DNA from: Methanomassiliicoccaceae archaeon UBA113
GTDB taxonomy: Archaea > Thermoplasmatota > Thermoplasmata > Methanomassiliicoccales > Methanomethylophilaceae
DNA: 7,763 nucleotides
Direction of reading: 5' to 3'
Assembly (NCBI GenBank): GCA_002506175.1
Contig: DAXB01000013.1
Coordinates: 1-7,763 of the forward strand
How positions within the stretch are numbered: position 1 is the stretch's first letter; every line of letters begins with the position of its first letter. A program made the position numbers and the translations under genes. Shown here one piece after another: positions 1-5,609 of this stretch. Below the pieces are notes generated by a model, which did no database searches, was not told where the DNA came from, and was given only the letters and a program-made list of their open reading frames with translations.

Positions 1-207
1 ACGGATTCAAGGGAGGTGCATCCGTCGAACGCATTATCGCCGATGTGTTTGACACTCGAGGGTATGGTTACGGATCCAAGGGAGGTGCATCCGTAGAACG
101 CAGAATAGACGATGGATGTGACGCCCGAGGGTATGGTTACGGATTCAAGGGAGGTGCATCCGCGGAACGCATTTTCGCCGATGGATGTTATCCCGCTTCC
201 AATGGTC
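1..207 (-). repeat. Tandem 69-bp repeats encoding 23-residue LRR units
   Basis: Three 69-bp units start at 1, 70 and 139. The first 24 bases of units 1 and 2 differ at one position only, and unit 3 is almost as close over this part. The remainder (the GENAF/VYSAF/GDNAF part) is more variable. The period equals one 23-residue LRR unit of the gene at 1-455. The high DNA identity suggests recent unit duplication or homogenisation by recombination. Confidence 0.9.
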
Positions 208-455
208 ACTGAAGAAATCTGTGACCTGTAACTGAACCACGGCACTTTTTCAGGGTTAATATAATTCCTCATCGAACCTGTTCCCTCGATCGTGAGAGAC
301 CTGTCCGATTGATTGAAAGTGTATTTGGCATTCAGTCCACAATCTCCCATCTCGATCTCCGCATCCGCATCATCCGATGCATCCATGAAGACAACCGCGA
401 ATCCCGCCATTATAACCAATGCTGCGGTCAGCAGCATCCTTCTCTTGATTCCCAT
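1..455 (-). CDS. Secreted BspA-type leucine-rich-repeat surface protein, N-terminal part (C-terminus beyond window)
   Basis: The minus strand is open from an ATG at 455-453 to the window edge, giving 151 residues. Residues 1-32 form a signal peptide: MGIKRR, then a hydrophobic stretch (about 8-24), then an Asp/Ala-rich segment. Residues 33-80 are a short beta-type lead-in. From about residue 82 there are 23-residue repeats of the form SVTIPSGVTSIxxxAFxGCTSLE; three are complete (82-104, 105-127, 128-150) and a fourth begins at the edge. This is the BspA/LRR_5 type known from Bacteroidetes, Trichomonas and gut archaea, whose members are extracellular and often adhesive. Any anchor would lie off-window. 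ATG 455 is favoured because GGGAGATGAT lies just upstream, the signal peptide starts there, and a TATA box lies about 70-80 bases upstream. Binding partner and total length are unknown. Confidence 0.88.
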   Translation of the reverse strand, partial: MGIKRRMLLTAALVIMAGFAVVFMDASDDADAEIEMGDCGLNAKYTFNQSDRSLTIEGTGSMRNYINPEKVPWFSYRSQISSVTIGSGITSIGENAFRGCTSLESVTIPSGVTSIVYSAFYGCTSLGSVTIPSSVKHIGDNAFDGCTSLES

Positions 456-458
456 GAT

Positions 459-468
459 ATCATCTCCC
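459..468 (-). promoter_or_regulatory. Ribosome binding site of the LRR protein gene
   Basis: On the minus strand GGGAGATGAT ends three bases before the ATG at 455. It matches the archaeal anti-SD complement AGGAGGTGAT at most positions and supports this start codon. Confidence 0.7.
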
Positions 469-525
469 GTGTCCCGGAAAGAAACGAAACTTCTCCGAAA
501 CCCGCTTTTCACGTTGACATCCAAG

Positions 526-537
526 TATAAATTTATA
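526..537 (-). promoter_or_regulatory. TATA box, perfect palindrome, for the LRR protein gene
   Basis: The 12-mer TATAAATTTATA is identical on both strands. Read on the minus strand, initiation about 25 bases downstream falls near 505-510, leaving a leader of roughly 50 bases before ATG 455. A palindromic TATA element could also fire to the right, antisense to the 3' end of the transposase remnant. No BRE is obvious on either side. Confidence 0.6.
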
Positions 538-571
538 AGAGTGACTCTTGGCAAACCGTGTTCGGTAATTA

Positions 572-1126
572 TCACGCTCCGATTGCTTGACGTCTGCAAG
601 CCTTGTAGATGTTCAGCACATTAGCCTTCCAGACGGTCTCCGGGATGCAGCTTTCACGCTTCCTTGCCCTTAGGATGTCGCCGAAAAGGCGTTTCAGATC
701 GGAGAAGGTGCACTCGGCCTTCCATCTGCGCCCGTATCCGACCTCCAGCTTCCATCTGTCCTTTCCGATGCTCTTGATCTTCTTGATCTGATTGCCTCTC
801 TCGGCACATCCGTTGGATTTCCCCTTATTGCGGCTCCCGTCGTACTCCCCCAGCTGGCCGCTCCTGACGTTAAAGACTACCTCGATACCCATTCCGGAGT
901 ACCTGTTCCACTCGGCCTTCGAATCATATGCACCGTCGGCCAGCAGTTTCCCCGCCTTGTGGGCTCTGCTACTTTCACAAGACAATCCGTATTTGATACC
1001 TATTCGAGATGTTGGAATATTCTGAACCGATACAAATCGGACAGAGATAGTTCGAATTGACGGAATATCGGCATCATCAGCCGCCCGATACTGCCCCTGA
1101 AAAAAACCGAAGACCATCAGAAACAT
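572..1126 (-). pseudogene. IS5/IS4-superfamily DDE transposase, C-terminal remnant
   Basis: The frame is open for 184 codons and ends in TGA at 572-574. About the last 125 residues look like the C-terminal part of an IS5/IS4-type transposase. LLADGAYDSKAEW carries the second catalytic Asp. GYGRRWKAECTFSDLKR, followed by LFG, is the Y-R-E-K signature with the catalytic Glu. The first Asp and the N-terminal DNA-binding part are missing; full-length members usually exceed 250-300 residues. Recognisable similarity starts near base 960-985. The codons from there to the ATG at 1126 look like unrelated intergenic sequence read in frame and run towards the promoter of the ferredoxin gene. I saw no terminal inverted repeats or target duplication. 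I therefore call it a 5'-truncated, inactive copy. Family placement rests on motifs only. Confidence 0.75.
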
Positions 1127-1138
1127 CCATCGACACCG

Positions 1139-1146
1139 TTATAAAC
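1139..1146 (+). promoter_or_regulatory. TATA box for the ferredoxin gene (apparently leaderless)
   Basis: TTATAAAC is centred about 26 bases before ATG 1168, the usual archaeal distance from TATA box to transcription start. The mRNA would begin at or next to the start codon. GGATG at 1153-1157 would then lie outside the transcript. The box also argues against the upstream in-frame TTG at 1057 as the start. Confidence 0.6.
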
Positions 1147-1167
1147 CGCAAGGATGAAACATACCTC

Positions 1168-1908
1168 ATGTCAAACCTCAGGATCGATACGGACAAATGC
1201 ATCGGATGCGGCAAGTGCGTCAAGATCTGCATGAAAGACCACCTTGCCGTGAAGGACAAGAAGGTCACGGAGACGCTCCACGGCTGCCTCAAATGCGGAC
1301 ACTGCATCGCCACATGCCCCAAGCAGGCGATATCGTTCGCAGACCCTAAGGACAATGATATTTTGGGCAAAGCCAGACAGGAAGGTTTCATGGATGCCCG
1401 CCCCGTATCCGAGGAGGACCTCACGGCCATAAGGGACAAGATGGAGCACAGCAGCTCCATGGGGGACCTCTGCGAGACACACATCCTAGAAGGCAAGGCT
1501 CTGAACAAATTCATGGACGACGTCTGGGAGGCCGTGAAGGAGAAGGAGGCCGACACAGACATCGTCAGGGAGATGGCGGAATGGAGGGACAGCAACAAGC
1601 TTGGACCCAATCCCGCGCTCTGGAACGGTTCGCAGGTCCTCCTGATCTTCGCCGATTCTCCGGAGAAGGCGTTCATGGCATCCAACAGGATGAAAACCGA
1701 AGGATTCGGGAGGGGGGTCATCGGATTCCACTCCAACGTGATCATGATGGCATCCAAAATCGATGGGGGGCTTGCGAAGAAGCATGTCCCGCACATAGAT
1801 AAGAAACTGTACATGGCCTATGTTATAGGACACGGACGCAGGATAATCGAACCTGGGATCGCGCCTCTTTTCAAGAAGGCCAAAGGTCTGAAGGACAAAC
1901 TCTTCTGA
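1168..1908 (+). CDS. 2[4Fe-4S] ferredoxin fused to a degenerate nitroreductase-like domain
   Basis: The protein has 246 residues from ATG 1168. Residues 1-60 are a bacterial-type 2[4Fe-4S] ferredoxin. Cluster 1 uses C11, C14, C17, C21 (CIGCGKCVKIC) and cluster 2 uses C40, C43, C46, C50-P (CLKCGHCIATCP). Residues of about 75-240 follow the layout of ferredoxin-nitroreductase fusions common in anaerobic archaea and clostridia: an LNKFMDDVWEAVKE helix, then W-N-G-S-QVLLIFA, then a helix and GFGRGVIGFHSN. The Arg-rich FMN-phosphate motif (RRSxRxF) normally found after the ferredoxin is absent; here the region reads DLTAIRDKMEHSSSM. The usual C-terminal GYP-type motif is also absent. FMN binding is therefore doubtful. 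The likely role is cytoplasmic electron transfer, substrate unknown. An in-frame extension to a TTG at 1057 is rejected because the TATA box at 1139-1146 would lie inside it. Confidence 0.85.
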   Translation: MSNLRIDTDKCIGCGKCVKICMKDHLAVKDKKVTETLHGCLKCGHCIATCPKQAISFADPKDNDILGKARQEGFMDARPVSEEDLTAIRDKMEHSSSMGDLCETHILEGKALNKFMDDVWEAVKEKEADTDIVREMAEWRDSNKLGPNPALWNGSQVLLIFADSPEKAFMASNRMKTEGFGRGVIGFHSNVIMMASKIDGGLAKKHVPHIDKKLYMAYVIGHGRRIIEPGIAPLFKKAKGLKDKLF

Positions 1909-1916
1909 AACATCAT

Positions 1917-1939
1917 ACGGTCGGGTTGCCCCCGACCGT
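1917..1939 (+). terminator. Hairpin after the ferredoxin gene, probable 3' end structure
   Basis: A perfect 9-bp stem, ACGGTCGGG (1917-1925) with CCCGACCGT (1931-1939), encloses the loop TTGCC eight bases after the stop codon. No T tract follows, so it may be a transcript-end stabiliser rather than a classical terminator. Confidence 0.55.
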
Positions 1940-2006
1940 CCTATCGAACGGATTTCCGATTCCCCATTCTTCACATACAGATTACCGTCTAGCATAATGC
2001 CCAATT

Positions 2007-2070
2007 ATTGTCAAATGGCAAAGTAAAACATTGTCAAATGGCAAAGTAAAACATTGTCAAATGGCAAAGT
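2007..2070. repeat. 23-bp direct tandem repeat, 2.8 copies
   Basis: Units start at 2007, 2030 and 2053. The first two are identical 23-mers (ATTGTCAAATGGCAAAGT followed by AAAAC). The third matches for its first 18 bases, then diverges. Each unit contains TTGTCAAATGGCAA, a near-palindrome (TTG-T-CA / TG-G-CAA). There are no spacers, so this is not CRISPR. The iteron-like layout suggests protein-binding sites or the end of a mobile element; function unknown. Confidence 0.85.
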
Positions 2071-2182
2071 TGAATGATGCTGGCTTCCCATGGACTTTAA
2101 TAACAAAAAAGGGCCCAAACTATCATCCTCATGACACCGATAGGATGTCTCCGCAACTGACGCCACCGGACCCATCGCAACG

Positions 2183-2192
2183 TTATTAAAAA
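2183..2192 (+). promoter_or_regulatory. TATA box for the deaminase gene (apparently leaderless)
   Basis: TTATTAAAAA is centred about 25 bases before ATG 2213, and no SD motif precedes that ATG (the bases before it read CCGTCATAGC). Both facts point to transcription starting at the start codon. Confidence 0.6.
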
Positions 2193-2212
2193 CGTCTTCA
2201 ATCCGTCATAGC

Positions 2213-3505
2213 ATGATAACAGCAATCCGCAACGCCTGGATAGTCACCCAGGACGCATCCAGGAGGATCGTCCGCGGGGACGTGGTCATAGACGGCGAGA
2301 AGATCGTGTCCGTCGGACCCTCCTACAACGGGACGGCCGACAGGGAGATCGATGCGACCGGCGATATCGTCATGCCGGGGATGATCAACACCCACACGCA
2401 TGTGGCCATGTCCGTCATGAAGGGCGTCGTCGACGACCTCACATTCGGGGACTTCCTCGACAAGGTATTCAAGATCGACTCCGACAGAACAGACAAGGAT
2501 CTGGACATCGGGACCAAGCTCGGCTGCATGGAGATGATGCTCGGAGGAACCACCACATTCATGGATCTGTATTATTCAGAGGACGTCATCGCCAAGGCCA
2601 CGCAGCAGGCAGGCATCAGAGGAGTGCTCTGCTGGTGCGTGCTGGACCAGGAGTTCACCACCCAGAACGGCAACCCTCTGAACAACTGCAGGAACTTCCA
2701 CCAGAACTTCAAGAACGAGAGGAAGATCGTACCCGGTGTCGGACTCCAGGGAGTGTATGTATGCAACGAGGACACCTGCGTCGGTGCGAAGCAATTCTCC
2801 GACGAGGTATCCGCTCCCATGAACTTCCACCTCTCGGAGACGAGAGGGGAGGTCAGCGACCACAAGAAGAAGACCGGCATGAGGCCGGCAGAGTGGCTGT
2901 CTCACATCGGTGCGCTTAGCTCCAGAGGGGTCGCTGCTCACTCCGCATGGCTCACCAGGAAGGAGGTCGATCTCATGGGTCAGGCTGGAATGTCGATATC
3001 CTCGTGCCCCGTATCCAACATGAAACTGGCCACAGGAGGGGTGGCACCCGTACCGGAGTTCATCCAGAGCGGCGTCAACGTGTCCATCGGTACAGACGGC
3101 AACACCACCAACAACACCTTGGATATGTTCGCCGAGATGAAGACGCTAGGGCTCCTCCAGAAATCCAGCAGGTGGGATCCCGTCGTATGCAGCGCACAGG
3201 AGCTCCTCGACTTCGCCACCGTCAACGGAGCGAAGGCAGTAGGCATGCAGGACATGATAGGTTCCATAGAGGTCGGCAAGTACGCCGACATAGTCATCCT
3301 CGACGGAAAATCACCCAACCTGAGACCTCTTGTCCCAGAGAACATCATAGCGAACATCGTCTACTCAGGAAACAGCCTGAACGTCAAGACCGTGTTCTGC
3401 CAGGGAGACCTCGTGGTCGAGGACAAGAAGGTTGTGACACTCGACGCGGAGAAGGTCCTGGATGCATCCGAGGACATGTGGAGAAGCCTCTGCATAAGGG
3501 ACTGA
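2213..3505 (+). CDS. dadD: 5'-deoxyadenosine / 5'-methylthioadenosine / S-adenosylhomocysteine deaminase
   Basis: The protein has 430 residues, normal for this amidohydrolase family (TatD/ATZ/TRZ-like, MtaD/DadD). Metal ligands are in place: H61 and H63 in NTHTHVAM, H206 in NFHLSET with the catalytic-type E209, H243 in AAHSAW, and D295 in GTDGNTTNN. A small beta-sandwich is split between the N-terminus (1-55) and C-terminus (about 350-405, VGKYADIVILD). The enzyme hydrolyses the 6-amino group of adenosine-type nucleosides in the cytoplasm to give inosine derivatives plus ammonia. In Methanocaldococcus the homologue MJ1541 (DadD) prefers 5'-deoxyadenosine and also takes SAH and MTA, feeding salvage after radical-SAM and methylation reactions. 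Substrate choice within the family cannot be read from sequence alone; mtaD is the alternative symbol. The gene stands alone, with a leaderless promoter, and converges on the antiporter gene. Confidence 0.92.
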   Translation: MITAIRNAWIVTQDASRRIVRGDVVIDGEKIVSVGPSYNGTADREIDATGDIVMPGMINTHTHVAMSVMKGVVDDLTFGDFLDKVFKIDSDRTDKDLDIGTKLGCMEMMLGGTTTFMDLYYSEDVIAKATQQAGIRGVLCWCVLDQEFTTQNGNPLNNCRNFHQNFKNERKIVPGVGLQGVYVCNEDTCVGAKQFSDEVSAPMNFHLSETRGEVSDHKKKTGMRPAEWLSHIGALSSRGVAAHSAWLTRKEVDLMGQAGMSISSCPVSNMKLATGGVAPVPEFIQSGVNVSIGTDGNTTNNTLDMFAEMKTLGLLQKSSRWDPVVCSAQELLDFATVNGAKAVGMQDMIGSIEVGKYADIVILDGKSPNLRPLVPENIIANIVYSGNSLNVKTVFCQGDLVVEDKKVVTLDAEKVLDASEDMWRSLCIRD

Positions 3506-3518
3506 TAAAAACAATTAG

Positions 3519-3534
3519 GCGGGGCATGCCCCGC
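3519..3534 (-). terminator. GC palindrome between convergent genes; T-tract terminator for the antiporter gene
   Basis: GCGGGGCATGCCCCGC is a perfect 16-bp palindrome (6-bp stem, CATG loop). On the minus strand it starts seven bases after the antiporter stop and is followed by CTAATTG and T5 (bases 3511-3507). The plus strand has only weak Ts after it. It sits 14-29 bases after the deaminase stop, so it may also bound that transcript. Confidence 0.7.
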
Positions 3535-3541
3535 ATCCTTC

Positions 3542-5392
3542 TCATTGAAGAGGCGCACCCTCTTCCTTCTTGACAGCAACCTCGGCATCCGCATCTGCGG
3601 ACTCATTCGGTACATACCTCTCGGCGACGAGCTTCATGAACTCCTCCATGTCCGCAGTGCCGAAATCATCATCCTCGACGTACCTGGATACCTCCTCTTC
3701 CTTCTTCAGCCTCCTCCTGTTCCATATCAGGAGGATGACCAATGCGACGGCGAACACGGCGATGTGCTCCCACACGCCGAGGTTGTTCGGCACGATCATC
3801 AGGATGATGATGTCTATGAACACGGCGAGGATCAGGGTGCTAGTCCTGAGGAACCTGTCGTTCAGGACGTCCATGCCCCTCTCCCTCCTCTTCCATTTGG
3901 AATCGATGATGGCACGGTCGACGAACTTGATGTTCCCGATGAGCTTGTAAGTGGGCAGGAAGATCAGTATGAAATTGATCAGCAGCATGAGCGCGTTCCA
4001 TACCACAGGCTGGGATCCGAACTGCGCCACCAGCCATTCCACGACCGGGGACGTGACCATGTAAAACGTAACCTCGATCAAGAGGATGATTATGAACTGG
4101 AAGTACGACCTGGCCATCCTTGCGGAGAAGTCCTTCCTGGACTTCTTTGTCGTCTCGGAGAGCCATCCGTAAACGGCGTCCCTGCGCCTGTTTATCCCCC
4201 TGAAGGAGGACATGAGCCTCTCGGGACACTTCTCCGCGCCCTTGTCCCACAGAGATGTGGAGTACTTGGTGAGGAACGGGAGCGCTATCATAGATACCAA
4301 TGCAGCTCCGACGACGCTGGTGTAGAAGTTGGCGTCTATGACGGAATAATCGAGCGCCTCCTTGGCGATGATGAAGGCGAACTCTCCCATTGCCGCCAGG
4401 CTCACGGCGGATATGAATCCCAAACGGGCGTTCTCGTTACCTATCCAGTATCCCAGGAACACTGTGGCCGTCTTGAGGGCGACGAACAGTATGAATATGA
4501 TCAGGATGAGACCTACGTTGCTGACCAATGTGTCTAATGAGATCTTCATCCCCACCGAGATGAAGAACATGGCCATGAAGATGTTCTTCATCGGTTCTAT
4601 GTCATGGTTGATCTCCTTGCTCTTCCTGCTGCCGGCGATCATCATTCCCATGAGGAACGCTCCGATGGCGACGGATAAATGGACGTGGCTGGCGAGGAGT
4701 GCCATTCCGAATGCGAGGCCCACGGCGCATATGACGACGACCTCGGATGTGACGTTGTCGGAGATCCAGTTGATGAGACGGGGCATGAGCTTCAGGCCGA
4801 TCAGGATGCTGACGGCCATGAACACGACGATGCTGATGATCATCGCTATGAGGGCACCAGTGTCCAGCTCGGTTCCAGCGAGGATGGGTGTGATCATCGA
4901 CAGTATGATGACCTGCCCGATGTCCTCCATGATTGTGATGAGTACGAGGGTGTCTATATGCTCCCTGTCCAGCCTGTTCTGGGATTTCAGAACGGCCATG
5001 ACGACGGCGGTGGACGAACCTGATATGATGGCACCAAGACACAAGCTCTGGACGGAATTGAACCCGAGCATAGAACCGGCGATCATTCCGCCTAGGACCA
5101 TCAGAGGCAACTGAACCAATGCGACCTCTATGGCAAACAATCCCTGCTTGCGGATCTTCTTGAGATTGATCTCCATACCGATGCAGAACATCAGCATGAT
5201 CAGACCCATGTCGGACAGGATGCTTATGACGGATTGACCCTCCGCGGAGACATGCCAGAAGTTGACGATGATTATCCCGGCCATGAGGTATCCGATAAGC
5301 GGAGGGAGCTTGATCTTGTTGAAGACGATGGAACATAGACCTGCCAATAGCGTGAATAAAGCCAGAGCCGTCAGCAATACTACTTCGTCCAT
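3542..5392 (-). CDS. CPA2-family monovalent cation/proton antiporter (Kef/NapA-like) with extra C-terminal membrane region
   Basis: The protein has 616 residues from ATG 5392. Residues 1-385 form the Na+/H+ exchanger fold with about 12-13 membrane segments. Family signatures are GYLMAGI (34-40), GSSTAVVMAVLK (125-136), the ion-site motif IMEDIGQ (E156-D157), SVAIGAFLMGMMIAGS (240-255) and AAMGEFAFIIAKEAL (333-347). Lys307 in ALKTAT lies where NapA-type antiporters keep a TM10 lysine. Instead of a cytosolic TrkA-N/RCK domain there is a basic linker (about 385-428), then about four further hydrophobic segments (about 429-447, 463-484, 517-535, 542-557) and a charged cytosolic tail (558-616). 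Likely role: Na+ or K+ exchange for H+ at the plasma membrane; ion and direction unknown. An in-frame GTG at 5407 is possible, but AGGGGTG lies four bases before ATG 5392. Confidence 0.9.
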   Translation of the reverse strand: MDEVVLLTALALFTLLAGLCSIVFNKIKLPPLIGYLMAGIIIVNFWHVSAEGQSVISILSDMGLIMLMFCIGMEINLKKIRKQGLFAIEVALVQLPLMVLGGMIAGSMLGFNSVQSLCLGAIISGSSTAVVMAVLKSQNRLDREHIDTLVLITIMEDIGQVIILSMITPILAGTELDTGALIAMIISIVVFMAVSILIGLKLMPRLINWISDNVTSEVVVICAVGLAFGMALLASHVHLSVAIGAFLMGMMIAGSRKSKEINHDIEPMKNIFMAMFFISVGMKISLDTLVSNVGLILIIFILFVALKTATVFLGYWIGNENARLGFISAVSLAAMGEFAFIIAKEALDYSVIDANFYTSVVGAALVSMIALPFLTKYSTSLWDKGAEKCPERLMSSFRGINRRRDAVYGWLSETTKKSRKDFSARMARSYFQFIIILLIEVTFYMVTSPVVEWLVAQFGSQPVVWNALMLLINFILIFLPTYKLIGNIKFVDRAIIDSKWKRRERGMDVLNDRFLRTSTLILAVFIDIIILMIVPNNLGVWEHIAVFAVALVILLIWNRRRLKKEEEVSRYVEDDDFGTADMEEFMKLVAERYVPNESADADAEVAVKKEEGAPLQ

Positions 5393-5396
5393 CGTG

Positions 5397-5403
5397 CACC
5401 CCT
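5397..5403 (-). promoter_or_regulatory. Ribosome binding site that fixes the antiporter start
   Basis: AGGGGTG lies four bases before ATG 5392 on the minus strand. Using the GTG at 5407 would place this SD inside the coding region, so 5392 is preferred and the first five codons of the longer reading are dropped. Confidence 0.65.
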
Positions 5404-5425
5404 TCACAATTATGGAGTATGTGGG

Positions 5426-5435
5426 ATAAATAATT
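5426..5435 (-). promoter_or_regulatory. TATA box for the antiporter gene
   Basis: The minus strand reads AATTATTTAT, centred about 25 bases upstream of 5405. The predicted leader of about 13 bases still contains the SD at 5397-5403, which fits ATG 5392 as the start. Confidence 0.5.
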
Positions 5436-5518
5436 GATTTCCGAACATCCGGGATTGCAACGGACCAGATTGTTCCAAAATCACTCGTTTTGTGTTTTAA
5501 TGTGTAAATCTAGTATTG

Positions 5519-5549
5519 AAAAAACGAAGATAAAGGGGCCGAAGCCCCT
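5519..5549 (-). terminator. Terminator of the surface-protein gene: UUCG-capped hairpin plus T6
   Basis: On the minus strand AGGGGC-TTCG-GCCCCT (5549-5534) forms a 6-bp stem closed by a C(UUCG)G tetraloop, an unusually stable RNA loop. TTTATCTTCG and six Ts (5524-5519) follow. It begins 60 bases after the stop codon at 5610. Confidence 0.75.
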
Positions 5550-5609
5550 GTTTGTGTTTTTGGTTACTGGTTCACGTTCTTCATCTTTTTTCGATTCATC
5601 GTTTCAGGA

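Larger units (their letters stand above)
1909..2212. other. Gene-free interval of 304 bases between the ferredoxin and deaminase genes
   Basis: No credible coding frame. It holds the GC hairpin at 1917-1939, the 23-bp tandem repeats at 2007-2070, an AT-rich TTTAATAAC (2096-2104) that resembles a second TATA box, a weak hairpin with CATCCT (2124-2129) pairing AGGATG (2142-2147), and the deaminase promoter at 2183-2192. No tRNA- or riboswitch-like fold was recognised. Confidence 0.6.

Noticed and set aside
540..1060. Terminal inverted repeats bounding the transposase remnant
   Set aside because: Comparing both flanks by eye gave no matching ends; the short ccgat/atcgg stem at 1027-1040 has no partner on the other side.
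1057..1167. N-terminal extension of the ferredoxin protein from an upstream in-frame TTG
   Set aside because: Weak start codon, low-complexity non-domain residues, and a TATA box at 1139-1146 lying inside it; ATG 1168 begins directly before the ferredoxin domain.
1077..1814. 245-codon minus-strand frame opposite the ferredoxin gene
   Set aside because: Antisense shadow; the plus strand carries intact 4Fe-4S motifs.
2007..2070. CRISPR array
   Set aside because: Repeats are directly abutting with no spacers and only 2.8 copies.
2071..2212. SAM/SAH-type riboswitch before the deaminase
   Set aside because: No recognisable aptamer core, and the promoter position implies a leaderless transcript.
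2947..3573. 208-codon plus-strand frame overlapping the deaminase
   Set aside because: Arg/His-rich out-of-frame shadow of a clearly conserved gene.
3545..4537. 330-codon plus-strand open frame opposite the antiporter
   Set aside because: Highly acidic, His/Gly/Asp-biased translation typical of the antisense of a hydrophobic protein; no start signal or domain.
4362..5114. 250-codon plus-strand open frame opposite the antiporter
   Set aside because: Met/Thr/Ile-rich antisense shadow with no recognisable motif.
5393..5407. GTG start at 5407 for the antiporter
   Set aside because: The SD motif AGGGGTG at 5403-5397 lies between this GTG and ATG 5392 and serves the latter.
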